Both the position numbers and the translations under genes were made by a program. From Gerris lacustris (taxonomy: Eukaryota > Arthropoda > Insecta > Hemiptera > Gerridae), in assembly GCA_951217055.1 (NCBI GenBank), contig OX578284.1:17163187-17227186 (forward strand): a stretch of DNA of 64,000 bases. Reading direction: 5' to 3'. Position 1 is the stretch's first letter. Each line of letters opens with the position of its first letter. This document shows positions 46,415 through 57,133 of this stretch, one piece after another. The notes beneath the pieces are model-generated. The model did no database searches, was not told the DNA's origin, and worked only from the letters and a program-made list of their open reading frames with translations.

Positions 46415-47125
46415 TTCCTAGACGTGAATCCAGCGATAGTCGCCCAGCAACTATTGCGGAGTTGAGTTTGCATGTTATGAGTCGCTCAGCTAGGAAAATG
46501 GTAACATGCAAACTCAGAGGAAGTCAGCCATAGTCATTGGGTGACTCTTGCTCTTCTTAGTTTGCATGCTAAGAGTCGCTCAGCTAGGAAAACGTTAACA
46601 TGCAAACTCAGAAGAAGAGTCCTCAGTGATAGTCGCTGTGTGACTCTCACTCATCATAGTTTGCATGCTAAGAGTCGCTCAGCTAGGAAAACGGTAACAT
46701 GCAAACTCAGAAGAGGAGTCCTCAGCGATAGTCGCTGTGTGACTCTCGCTCATCATAGTTTGCATGCTAAGAGTCCTCAGAGATAGTCGCTGTGTGACTC
46801 TCACTCATCATAGTTTGCATGCTAAGAGTCGCTCAGCTAGGAAAACGGTAACATGCAAACTCAGAAGAGGAGTCCTCAGCGATAGTCGCTGTGTGACTCT
46901 CGCTCATTATATTTTGCATGCTAAGAGTCGCTCAGCTAGGAAAACGGTAACATGCAAACTCAGAAGAGGAGTCCTCAGCGATAGTCGCTGTGTGACTCTC
47001 GCTCTTCTTAGTTTGCATGCTAAGAGTCGCTCAGCTAGGAAAACGGTAACATGCAAACTCAGAAGAAGAGTCCTCAGCGATAGTCGCTGGGCGACCGGCG
47101 TCTATCACTGGAGTTGTGTCTAGAA
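46415..47125. mobile_element. TIR element built around a 99-bp tandem array
   Basis: The left terminus TTTTCCTAGACGTGAATCCA + GCGATAGTCGCCCAGC is answered at the right by, read inward, TTTTTCTAGACACAACTCCA + GTGATAGACGCC...TCGCCCAGCGACTATCGC. Everything between is the 99-bp array at 46460-47090. This makes it a non-autonomous transposon whose interior has been replaced by satellite-like repeats. The target duplication could not be fixed. Confidence 0.78.
46460..47090. repeat. 99-bp tandem array, about 6.5 copies
   Basis: AGTTTGCATGCTAAGAGTCG recurs with starts at 46467 (diverged), 46561, 46660, 46759, 46814, 46913 and 47012. Spacing is 99 bp except for the first (94) and one unit shortened by 44 bp (46759 to 46814). 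Each unit contains AGTTTGCATG and its complement CATGCAAACT about 45 bp apart, so every monomer can form a stem-loop. Because 99 is a multiple of three, frames 46541-46786 and 46764-47123 stay open and give a repeating 33-residue peptide; I regard these as by-products. Confidence 0.95.
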
Positions 47126-47922
47126 AAATAATGTTTTAAATGGCATAAAAACATGTGTTCTTCAAAGTGGCCACAATGCTTCTATTACCTTTACTAAACA
47201 TGAAAGCAATACACTCTGTGGGCAGCAATTGAACACAATTCCCTGTGCTTATGCTGCAAGTACTATTTCTTATCTGTCTTCCGTACTTCTTCTTTTATAG
47301 CAATATTAATGTATTTTATATTAAAAAAAAAATTGTTGTCGCTGAGACAAATATCCCTTTATACACATTTTTATTCTGGTTGTCCCCATTCCGCAGAAAC
47401 TTTTTTAATTGATATCCTTTTTCCCAATTTAATGTATCTTTGGGTAAAATTATCAATAAAAAAAAAATGTTTCCTATGGAAGGATATTCTTACAGTTTTA
47501 TTAGTATTCAGTTTAATGGGATTCAAAATTGTTTGAATAATTTTTTAATGTAATTTGTTCCCCTAAATTTTTCAGTTTTTTTATATGTTCTTTATGCCTA
47601 AAGATTTTTTTTTTCTCATGTTATACATGTATGTATATTCCATTTCCAAGAAATAAGTTAAACTTTTTTTATTCAGAAACGCTCATTTTTAAGAATAAAA
47701 AAAAATCCAAAAATATATTATGACTAAATTAAAATTATTTCTAGATAAAATACAATCTATTGATAATTATTTGTAGTAATTATTAAAATTATAATAATAG
47801 TAGAAAACCCTTTGTGTATTTTAATTCGTTATAGATTATAAATCTGTTGTCTTTAGTGTAATTATTTACTATTCTAAACAACGTGGGTTTATATTTTATA
47901 ACGAATCAAATTACATTGGAAA
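47126..47922. other. AT-rich sequence without recognised gene
   Basis: Nothing supported. Confidence 0.45.
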
Positions 47923-48111
47923 ATGAAACTTACGGACCATGATATAAAACGAAGAGAATTGATAGGAATCATTAAAAAATATGATGTATGTAATGTAACT
48001 ATGTACAGTGTATATGAAGATTATGGCGATGAAATTGGTTTAAAGTTAGAGGTGGAAGATGATGAGTTAAAGAACAATTTCATCAATCAGCTTAGATGCA
48101 ATAACGGCTAA
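47923..48111 (+). CDS. Small unidentified frame
   Basis: The 62-residue frame starts MKLTDHDIKRRELIGIIKKY and contains DYGDEIGLKLEVEDDELKNN. It is highly charged, mostly acidic in its second half, and better balanced in composition than the T- and A-rich surroundings. It is preceded in frame by a stop about 24 bases upstream. There is no signal peptide, membrane segment or splice signal of note. It could be a small gene, an exon fragment or a relic of a mobile element. No family recognised. Confidence 0.28.
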   Translation: MKLTDHDIKRRELIGIIKKYDVCNVTMYSVYEDYGDEIGLKLEVEDDELKNNFINQLRCNNG

Positions 48112-48699
48112 TGTACTTACAATTATTTGAAGTTTCCTAATGTTCTTTATAAAATTAGTGGTTTCAATTGAGATTTTGTGGGGCTTTTGCATAGCAAGTG
48201 AAACTCAAGGGAACAAAATTTATCGTCAGTTTTTATTTAGTAAAAAAACCAAAAAAAAAAAACCACATTTGCTAATATTTAATACAGATCAGTTTGAACA
48301 TTTTAGTTTTTCGTTATCAGTTGACCAACATTGAAGGGTTAAAACCAGATTTATAGCATAGTATTAAACATATATTAAACAAGTAGTATTAAACATTAGA
48401 TATTTAGTAGGATACTTTGAAGTCACCACCTTTATTTGAAATATTAATATGCTAGATGGATATTAAGGTGTGAAATTAAAACATTAATCTTCCATATTGA
48501 TTAAGAGACGTTTCAACCCTTATAAGTTGGGTGGCCATAAATAATTTAGTCCAAAACAGGACATTGAAATAGAGGGGGGGGGGGGGGGGGGTCGAGCTAT
48601 TGCAGTCCCAGATGAACGGACAAATTTTGGAAATTTTAAGGAAAAATATGCATAATTTAAAAAAAAAAAAAAAAAAAAAACTATTCCTTTTTACCGTAA
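48112..48699. other. AT-rich sequence with G- and A-runs
   Basis: A G-run of about 18 lies near 48573-48590 and an A-run of about 20 at 48660-48680. GACGTTTCAACCCTT near 48507 echoes the arms of the MITE at 10621. No gene. Confidence 0.45.
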
Positions 48700-48947
48700 T
48701 AAATACGATTGCGGTTGTAGCATCTCGATAAATTCAATATATTTTGTTTTAGGGTAATGATGAAGGTTATGGTTAGATTAGGGAAAAAAATACTAACCTT
48801 AACCTAAAATAACCATAAACTTCTATTATTTCCCCTAAAATTAAAACAATAATTGAAATTAATTTAAAAAAATAAGATTGAATTTATCGGGATGCTACTG
48901 AAATCGTTTTTGTACAAGAGTACAAAAACGATTTCAGTAGCATCCCG
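48700..48947. mobile_element. Small foldback element with a duplicated, inverted end
   Basis: CGATTGCGGTTGTAGCATCT + CGATAAATTCAAT at 48709 is complemented by ATTGAATTTATCGGGATGCT at 48879, and the middle is also self-complementary (GGTTATGGTTAG...CTAACCTTAACC). Beyond this the right end runs straight into a perfect inverted copy of itself: 28-bp arms at 48888-48915 and 48920-48947 around the 4-base loop AAGA. Confidence 0.75.
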
Positions 48948-49156
48948 AGTACCTATTTGCATCCTGTAAACACATGAAGAGAGTGTCGGGTCAGTCAGTT
49001 GACTGGAGTAGACTCGGTCATCTTTAAACTTACAAGTTTTAAAAAAGAACTGTTTCAATCTAAGATCCTCATTTTAAAGACAGTTCAAAGTATTAACTAG
49101 TATGGGAGTTGACTCTTCTGCCTACTGTCCTACCAGTCGACTCACATCGTGTAAAC

Positions 49157-49417
49157 TAGGGTTGGGACATCGATGTCGATGTATCAAAAACATCGATGTA
49201 CCGGACTTAAAAACATCGATGTTGATCTTTCGATGTATCGGATAACATCGATGTTTTCCTGAAACATCGAAAAGATCGATGTCACCGGTATTGGGACCCC
49301 AAAAAAACAACGAATATCGGGAGCGAGAACGTGGGATTTTTTGAAACCAGCAAGGTTGGAGGACCGATGTCGATGTATCGAAAACATCGATGTTTAGCTA
49401 TAGATGTCCCAACCCTA
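49157..49417. mobile_element. hAT-type MITE packed with ATCGATGT motifs
   Basis: Ends TAGGGTTGGGACATCGATGT and, read inward, TAGGGTTGGGACATCTATAG are inverted copies. The flanks are a perfect 8-bp duplication GTGTAAAC (49149-49156 and 49418-49425). ACATCGATGT, itself palindromic, or a close variant occurs about eight times in 261 bp. The minus-strand frames here come from these repeats. Confidence 0.93.
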
Positions 49418-49425
49418 GTGTAAAC

Positions 49426-50497
49426 ACCTTTTAGCAGTCCTCATGGGCTGCCAGGGAAGTTAGTTTTGACTACATCCCACAAAGGCTTTTTTTTGGTAAG
49501 CAAGAATCCTAAGTTGATCCTAATTTTATTAGACATTAAAAATGCTCCTGAAAAAAAAAATACGAGTTTCATTTTTCAATCTAATAACTTTCGACTTTAA
49601 ATCCTAAAGAAGCTACTAAGAATTGCTTGCTGGAATTGTTCTAATCTTCAATAATCTTTTCTAATTTAATAAGAATACTTACCACGAAAAAAATAAATAC
49701 TATCTTCTACCTCTTTAGATGAAAAAAGCATAAATAAAAAACCCTTTGTATGTTCCCTCCAGCACATTGTTCCCTCCTCTACGCATGGGCACATCAAACA
49801 AAAAACTAGAACAAATTGATTACTATTTTATTTACTGTAGCTTTTTACTTCAATAAATTCAATTTTATGTTATTATGTATATATTTTAATGTAACATAAT
49901 CAAAATTGTACCATGCTACTCAATTTTTAAGACTTAAAAGATTAACTGTATTATATTATTTGTTTAAAAATTATATAAACGATAACTGTAAAACTTTTTT
50001 AATAGACTAATCAATTTGTTTTTTCCCCCTTTCTTTGTATTTTTTATTAATCCTAAATATTCACAATACCTATTCAATTGACAGAGAAATTAGGAATGTT
50101 TCATACCTAATTTTGCTCATACTGAGTTTTATTTACAATATGCTCCCCGGCAAGGAGCCCACACTTTGTGTTTACCCAGTATCACCATATAAATGGGTAT
50201 GTTAAGTGGCATATCTAACTGGTTGCGTGTCATTTATAAGGTTTATATAGCTTTTGAAGCAACTCACTAATCCCTCTTCCCCTCATTGATTATTATTATT
50301 ATGTTACATATATTTTCAGTAGAAAAATTGCATTTTTTTAAAGTTATTACTGCCACAAAAGCTAAAAATGGGAAGGGCTATCGGACATTAAAATCTGGAA
50401 TTTAATAATAGTAGATATTATCAGTGTCTTCTCATACCAGCGTTCTACTGTCAATATTCCTAATGCTAAAAGTTTTACTGTCATTGTTATTATATTT
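49426..50497. other. AT-rich sequence without recognised gene
   Basis: Nothing supported. Confidence 0.45.
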
Positions 50498-50500
50498 TTA

Positions 50501-50647
50501 ACCCAGGCACACATTGAGATGAAGGGCAGTACTGAGCCGCACATGGCCTACCTGACACTAGTAGATGTGGCATCTCTATTTGTGGGGTCTTGTATATTTC
50601 AGCAGTTAAAAAACTGTACTGCCTTGCGTCTGAATGTTTGCCTGTGT
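50501..50647. mobile_element. PIF/Harbinger-type MITE
   Basis: Read inward the ends are ACCCAGGCACACATTGAGAT and ACACAGGCAAACATTCAGAC, followed by AGGGCAGTAC or AAGGCAGTAC. They are flanked by TTA (50498-50500 and 50648-50650). 147 bp, related in its ends to 6338-6507. The frame 50519-50716 is a chance reading. Confidence 0.88.
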
Positions 50648-50650
50648 TTA

Positions 50651-51416
50651 TCCTCTTTTTATTCTTCTAAATTCATTCACATTAATTATATCAGGATAAA
50701 TCAAAAGTTAATATAACTTAGTGTATAAACTATTATTAATAATAAATACATGTAAAAAGAATAATAAAATATGTATACCTATAAATTTTATAAATATATA
50801 TATTATGTAAAATAATCATTATTATTGTATAATACACAACATACTTTTAAAAGAGTAGCATAAACTTTTCAATTTTATTTGTTTTTAAATTATTATTATT
50901 ATTATTGATTTTTTTTTATCATTATTAATAAATTATTATTTATTATTTCTTTTTGTAAATGAACGAAAAACATTACAAAGTAGGAGATAAAGAATAACGC
51001 GTAAAAGTATTTTTATTCATTATTTTTTAAGTTTAATATATTCATTTTTTTCTCACAAAAACTGTTGAAAGAGATTACTAAATAAAAGTAAGATGTAGTG
51101 GAATGGATATGGTATAAAGAATTTTTATAGAAATTATTTTTTAAAAAAAATAAAAAAAATGTGATCCCACTGTAGTTTTTACTATAAACTGAAATAAAAG
51201 GGTTAGAAATACATAAAATCACCATTTTGTTTACACAGTGTAAATTGAATCTGCATATTATTATCATGCACTACAATGTAGTGAATTGTTTAAGCACTAC
51301 AATATATAGTGTAGTGTTTCAGCATAAAAATGTAGTGCAGTTTTCAGTTCTATAATATGTTCCAGTAATTTAATAGTGGTAAAATTTGGAGTGCTCTCAC
51401 AGCTATAAATAAATAA

Positions 51417-51420
<4 letters not shown>
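50651..51420. other. AT-rich sequence without recognised gene
   Basis: (ATT)n-rich near 50890-50945. TGTAGTG is repeated near 51270-51340. No gene. Confidence 0.45.

Positions 51421-51500
<80 letters not shown>
51421..51500. repeat. (AT)n microsatellite, about 80 bp
   Basis: Uninterrupted alternating A and T for about 80 bases, preceded by (AAAT)n. It produces a meaningless Tyr-Ile repeat in one frame. A G-run follows at 51531-51544. Confidence 0.98.
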
Positions 51501-51503
<3 letters not shown>

Positions 51504-51730
51504 ATTCAATTAATACAGAACAGGGGAAGAGGGGGGGGGGGGGGAATCAAATGTTTGCCACTGAAATAACATTTTCAATTTTTTTGTTAAACTCTCAAGA
51601 CTAACATAAGAGATCCTTTCATGACCATAAACAATTTATTGAGACAATTCAATTACTGCTCTTATTTTATATTCTAAAAGATTCAAAAATCTATCTCACT
51701 TAATTATTTTATATTTTTTATACCTATGAC

Positions 51731-52503
51731 CAGTGCTCGATTTCTAGAAATTGAGGTGCCGGAACTATAACCTACCTCCTTTTCAACCCCCCCCCCCCCC
51801 CCCCCCATATAAGGGGGGTCCGGGGCCCTCCCCCGGGAACATTTTAAATATAAACGTTCAAAAACAGCATTTTAAGCAGTTTTAGACATAAACCCACACT
51901 GCAATCAGGTGGGTTTCGTGAGCAACCTTATAATTTTAAGTAGTATTTTTATTAACAATTTCTTGATTAGCATGTCACGTGTTTGTCATAATACTCTCAA
52001 TAAATAAATAGGTACTTAGGTTTACACGAATAATTAAATCAACGAAACATTCCCTTTCTCACTCGCCCCGGGCGAATTTCGGCACAGCGTCTCTGCACAG
52101 CACTTATTTAATACGATCCCTGCCATTAAAAAATTCTTTGTTGTTTCAGGTTATTATGATTTAGTAGTATAATCTCAACATAAGATATTTTTGGTATTTG
52201 GGGGGAAAAAAAATTGCCCCAGGATCGCGGGCAGGACAAAAACATAGATGCTTCCTCAGGCACAGCTTAAGAACGACAGGCACTTAGAGCATCGAACTAC
52301 ATTTATATTCTTTATTAATAAATTGCGAGCTACTCTAGGGTAATATTATGCTGTCAATTTAATACATGATGTCCTTTATCAAATTTGTAGTCACTCACTG
52401 ACAAACAAAATTTTAAAAAAATCTTAGTGCCGATAATTTTATTTATCAGAGAGAGAGGTCCCGGAACGCCGTTCCGCCGCGTTCCGCCTCAAATCGAGCA
52501 CTG
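51731..52503. mobile_element. Non-autonomous hAT element
   Basis: Ends CAGTGCTCGATTTCTAG and, read inward, CAGTGCTCGATTTGAGG match, followed by GCCGGAAC or GCGGAACGCGG. The flanks are a perfect 8-bp duplication CCTATGAC (51723-51730 and 52504-52511). Inside are a C-run (51787-51806) and GGGGTCCGGGGCCCTCCCCC. 773 bp, no transposase. Confidence 0.94.
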
Positions 52504-52511
52504 CCTATGAC

Positions 52512-52804
52512 TATTTGATTTTTTAAAAAAATACAAACATTTAACTATATTATGTAAAGTTCTAGGTCTTCCAGAGGTGAACATGTCATGTAGGGTTTTG
52601 TCTGAATGTTTGCACCCAGTGTTGGGAGCATATCTTCAGGGGAGTGCATGTTGTCCTGGTGGAGTAACAACGTTAACTTGAGGTCTGGGGTTTAATTTAG
52701 TCTAGGTTCTGAGGAAGTAGCTGGTGCTTGTTGCCTCATTCTTGCATTAGCCCTAGGTACCTTCAAGAGCAGAGTGAACTCAATTATGGTGTAAAAAATA
52801 TATA
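52512..52804. other. Sequence without recognised gene
   Basis: Moderately GC-rich spacer between two transposons; nothing supported. Confidence 0.4.
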
Positions 52805-52806
52805 TA

Positions 52807-53140
52807 CAGTAAAGTCGATTGTCCGAACTAATTGAGATCAGAGGTGGGTCGGATAATCAAAAAGTTCGGATAATCGAGATTCATTAAAAAAAAAGAGAAA
52901 AAATTCAATTAAGTATACCATGTTATTTTAAAGGTAGATATATTTTTAAAATAAAAATTATATACATACATACATATGTAAAACAATACATTATATTTTT
53001 CTCAGGTACGTTTGAAAAAATCATGAATTCTTGTCTGCTTCACCCTCAATGTGGGGAGAACCTCTAACCACCTCACCGGTGGAGAGTTCGGATAATAGAG
53101 GGTTTGGATAACAGAGGTTCGGATAATGGAGGTTCTACTG
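52807..53140. mobile_element. Pogo/Tigger-type MITE
   Basis: Ends CAGTAAAGTCGATTGTCCGA and, read inward, CAGTAGAACCTCCATTATCC, in TA (52805-52806 and 53141-53142). GTTCGGATAATCGAG and related GGATAAT words repeat toward both ends, as usual for this group. 334 bp, non-coding. Confidence 0.9.
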
Positions 53141-53228
53141 TACAAATGTTTAACATGAATTGGTGGAGATCGTTGTCTAGGTAGATTTATTTTCTTTTTT
53201 AAACGGGAAGGCTGAACTAAATCGCTCC

Positions 53229-53288
53229 TGTAGGAAGCCTACTACTAGGCTGTAGTAGGATGCCTGATAAAGTATTCATCAGGCATTC
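53229..53288. repeat. Two adjacent small hairpins
   Basis: CCTACTACTAGGCTGTAGTAGG and then TGCCTGATAAAGTATTCATC + AGGCA are neighbouring imperfect inverted repeats. Could be part of an unrecognised element. Confidence 0.5.
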
Positions 53289-53290
53289 AG

Positions 53291-54298
53291 CGCTTGCTAG
53301 GCTGTGTTTTGAATAAGTTTTTGCAAGTCTTCTGATGATCAAAACTTGAAAGAGCAAAAGTGATCAGTTTAAATTTGGAAGCTATTTTGATTAATTGTTC
53401 AGTTAAAAGCTGCTGTTTAAAATTTAGGCAAAATTGTTTACTAATAATAAAGAAATTATATTTGGTGCAAACACAGTCCCATAGATAAAGTAAAGAAAGA
53501 TTTTAGTGACGCCTAGTATGTAACCCCCCTCCCTAAAGAATCCTTGATAACAAGTTAAAATGCTCTTTAAAGTATCAACTCTTGATCATAGCTGTGGGAG
53601 ACCATAAAATTTTTCCATTACCATTCTAATCCCTCCTAATTAATTAAGGAATAAATAAGACTATAAATCAAGTGTTTTATTTACTGTTTACTAGAAATTA
53701 AAAAATGAAATAATAAATTATACATCTATTTATTTATTATTTGTTTTGTTGGGTGCTGCACATCTCAGGCCATTTACACCCAGAAACAAATTATGTATAA
53801 ATTAAAGATATATATTTATTTTAATTTTTCATTTACAAAAGCATTTATATATTATTTAAAAATGATAAAATCTACATAAGTTTTTAAATATCTATAAATT
53901 TGGTTTTATTTTATATTATTTGTTTCCCCAATTTCTATCATTATATAATTTCTATTATTTTCCTCATTAATAATTAATCCTAACAGATAAATATTTATTG
54001 TTATTACTTCATTTGTATTATTTCAAAAATTAAAATATTTGTATAAATCTAAGCATATAAATAAATGTTTTTCTTTGTAAGAAAAATAAACAATAAATAT
54101 AAATAAAAATATAATTCCTTTATACCTTACTATGAATGTTACAAGTCTCAATGCTTTAGACTTAGAAAATGATAAAATAAAAACTTTTTTAAAATACTCT
54201 TTAAATAAAAAAAATAAAAAATTGTAAACTAAAAATATTGTTCAATAATAATATTTTCAATTATATTATAGTTGTTTTTTTTTTATTTCTTACCCTTA
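53291..54298. other. AT-rich sequence without recognised gene
   Basis: Nothing supported. Confidence 0.45.
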
Positions 54299-55127
54299 TT
54301 CCGAGCTTACCACTTTGGTAAGTAATGTAATCAACAGTTCTAAAGAACAGTTTTAAAATTATCCATTATTTTCCCAACAGAATTTGTTTCCCAACATCAG
54401 AAAACATTTTTGGTGTATCTGTCAGTTTTAAAAAATGTCACAAATCGCACTTTTGAGTCAGCATGTTTAGTGTCAAAGGACAACATTTGGCCATAATAAC
54501 ACTATACAATTTTTATACTTACTTAGAAGCATCATAAAAATAGACTGTCAATTAGTGTGGCACATAAATTCCTCGCATCCTATCATGTACTTTATTGATT
54601 TTGTTTTTCACAAGCCATTATCGTCTAATTTATTTGTTTCCCCCTTTTTTTTTAAAAAAAAAAAAATGTCAAAACTGTTATGATTTCTTACATGAATTAA
54701 AGTATCAATTAAGAAAAAGTTAAAGAGCGCAGACAGTTGAGATTAATCTGGTGCTATCTGCGGCCTACTTTCGACAAACCATCCAAATTTCATAAAAATC
54801 AGATGAGTACTTCTGAAGGTATAGATGTAATTAAATGCACATAATGTTTGCGCACATGTTGAAGAGAAACAAAATGGGTGCAGAAGGTTGAAACTTGAAG
54901 TTATGACCTACCACACAAATTTCATTAAAATAAGATGTGTAGTTTTTAAGATTTGTTGGTTCACAAAAATTGAGTGACAGACAGACCGACACAGAACCAG
55001 AAATGTTCCCTGATCTCTGAAACGAATTTCTATCTTGGTTCTTTTTTTCTAAATCGCAGATAATACAATATTTCTATTCTTCAGAACAAGCACATAGCTT
55101 CCATTACCTTTGGTAAGCTCGGACGCT
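54299..55127. mobile_element. Family X element with TCCGAGCTTACC ends
   Basis: The left edge TCCGAGCTTACCACTTTGGT and the right edge, read inward, TCCGAGCTTACCAAAGGTAA are inverted copies, and each can also fold on itself (TTACC/GGTAA). From 54541 the phrase ACTGTCAATTAGTGTGGCAC begins a segment shared with 59446-60001. Near the right edge CAGACAGACCGAC and AATGTTCCCTGATCTCTGAA are also shared. Contains no transposase. Confidence 0.75.
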
Positions 55128-55545
55128 TACATTAACTGGGGAAATTCGGGTTAAAACATACTCCACCTTACAACACTACATTACGATGAAATAATAGTTG
55201 GAAGAAAAAAAATCGTGGAGGGTAACCTACTTAGCAGCAAAAAATTTCTGTTTATTTTTGCTGTAGTGACTAAACATTTATCACTACTAAATTAATTTCA
55301 TTTGACTGGGATAAGGAGAAACATTAGCCGATAGGGTACATAAAGTGTTGAGGCCTATAGAATGACTAAGTCACAGAAATTTACGGACAACTGTCTCCAG
55401 GGTCGGATCCAACCCTTAAGGTTAGGTTAAGGTCTGGTGAATAATGTAGAATGCACACCTGCTTGTTCTGTATTTGCACACATTCTGCCACGACTACTAA
55501 CTGTTTTTTTTTTGTTTGATTTTGACGGAATATATTCCAGCCACA
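55128..55545. other. Sequence without recognised gene
   Basis: Nothing supported. Confidence 0.4.
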
Positions 55546-55553
55546 TTAATTTT

Positions 55554-55654
55554 GGTACTTGTCATTTAGGAGTCCTACCTAAAAGCTAAGAGGTGTTAGA
55601 GATCACCTCTAAGCACCCCTAACTTTTAGGGAGGGCTCTTAATTAACAAATACC
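55554..55654. mobile_element. GGTACTTG-type palindromic MITE, copy B
   Basis: Bounded by GGTACTTG and CAAATACC, with the flanks TTAATTTT and TTCATTTT agreeing at seven of eight positions. It shares CCCCTAACTTTTAGGGAGGG with copy A at 6088 but is 23 bp longer, having two nested small palindromes around AGAGATCACCTCT. Confidence 0.87.
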
Positions 55655-55788
55655 TTCATTTTTAATGGTTTACTCAAATACAGTTTTATTTATTTCCAAG
55701 ATTTCAAAAAATTGCTCATAACTTAAAAACCTGTGATTTTCAGATACATGTTTATTTGAACTTTTTTTTATTTGCCTCGGTGTGTAAG

Positions 55789-55945
55789 GTCGAAATTACT
55801 CTAGCAATGGGGCTACCCTCCCACCAGGTCAAAACCACATCTGCATCCAAAAGTATCTCAAAATATTGCTCTATCCCAAAAGGTGAGAAGGACCCACAAC
55901 ATTATTTGGTTTATGAGAGCAAGCATTGTAGGTATATTTTTAAAG
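55789..55945 (+). CDS. Possible internal exon, protein not recognised
   Basis: A pyrimidine-rich tract ends in GTGTAAG| at 55788 and a donor-like AAAG|GTAATT follows 55945. Between them a frame of 52 codons is open and includes LAMGLPSHQVKTTSASKSIS and a KDPQHYLVYESKHCRYIFK segment. GC is higher than in the flanks. Against it: splice motifs this weak are common, there is no recognised domain, and no partner exon was found. The frame's remaining part, to 56112, is plainly AT-rich noise. Confidence 0.27.
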
Positions 55946-55948
55946 GTA

Positions 55949-57125
55949 ATTCAATCGAGAAAGGTGAAATAATAAAAATTTATATTAAATATAACATTTT
56001 TATATGTATTAATGGTAAATTTATAATTATTTTTCATCTTAACAGATTTAAATTATTCGTTTACAATAGTTATCACAATATATATTTTTTCGGGGAGGGG
56101 AAGGAAAAGTAAATATACACAAGGACAAAAAAAAGTTTACAAATTACAACAGAAACATTTGACATATTTAAATGTTAAACAAAATAATAATAATAATAAT
56201 CACAATAATGGTACTTTGAAAAAGTTTAATAACTGAGTTTAAGATTGAAATTTCTAAAATTTGTTTGTATTTTTTTCTTCATGAAGAAAAAAGAAATATT
56301 TCTGTACATCTATTATCAGAATGTCCAAAAATCAGTTAAATATATTAAAATTTATAATAATATATTTAATAAATAAATAACTAATTAAAAAAAAATTGAT
56401 ACATGTTTTTTTTGTCTATTTTCTTCATAAATTAACATATAACTAGTAATAATGAATGATTTGAAGAAAAAAAATCAGGAATACATAAAAAAAATCATAA
56501 AATATGAAATTCTAATTGGTAGAAAGCTCATGTTAATTTTATTTCACGTAGTAACTATCAATATAAGCACTGTACAATGGATAATAAGTACAAACATTTA
56601 TTTTAATTTAATTATATATTTAAAGTAAATTTGTTTTTTTATATTTACAATGAAGATAATTATTAAAACTTCTTTTTTTTATATTTTTAAAAATTGCATT
56701 TGCTACAAAACCATTTACATAATTTAATTTTTTTTTTACATGAAAATAATAAAAAATATATAATATCCTCTTTGAAATATGGCAACTTTTGAAAATGGTA
56801 AGCAAGGAAAAAAATATAATAATTATAAAAGGAATGAGCAGGTTTAAGTTATTAACTTTTTTGTATTTTTTTTTTTTTTTAAATATACAGTTATATTATT
56901 AACTTTATATATTTCATAAAAATACAAAAATCTCGACTAGTTTACAAATTTAATAAAAGTATATTATAATAATAATTTTTATTAATCCAAAATAATAAGA
57001 GTGCTTGACTTAATGCCCGTACCTCATTGACAAACAGTCTCAGACAGAAGAAATGAAGAACAAATTGAAATAGAAATAATACTAATGATGTAAACCTATA
57101 TGCAAATAATTTCCTATAAAGGATT
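55949..57125. other. AT-rich sequence without recognised gene
   Basis: Very AT-rich with an (AAT)n run near 56187-56198. Nothing supported. Confidence 0.45.
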
Positions 57126-57133
57126 AATTTTAC

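Noticed and set aside
46541..47123. Two long plus-strand frames giving a repeating 33-residue peptide (SLHAKSRSARKTVTCKLRRG)
   Set aside because: They are translations of a 99-bp tandem array. The frame stays open because the unit length is a multiple of three. No start context, exon signal or family supports coding.
51297..51509. Minus-strand frame with a long Tyr-Ile repeat
   Set aside because: Direct translation of the (AT)n microsatellite.
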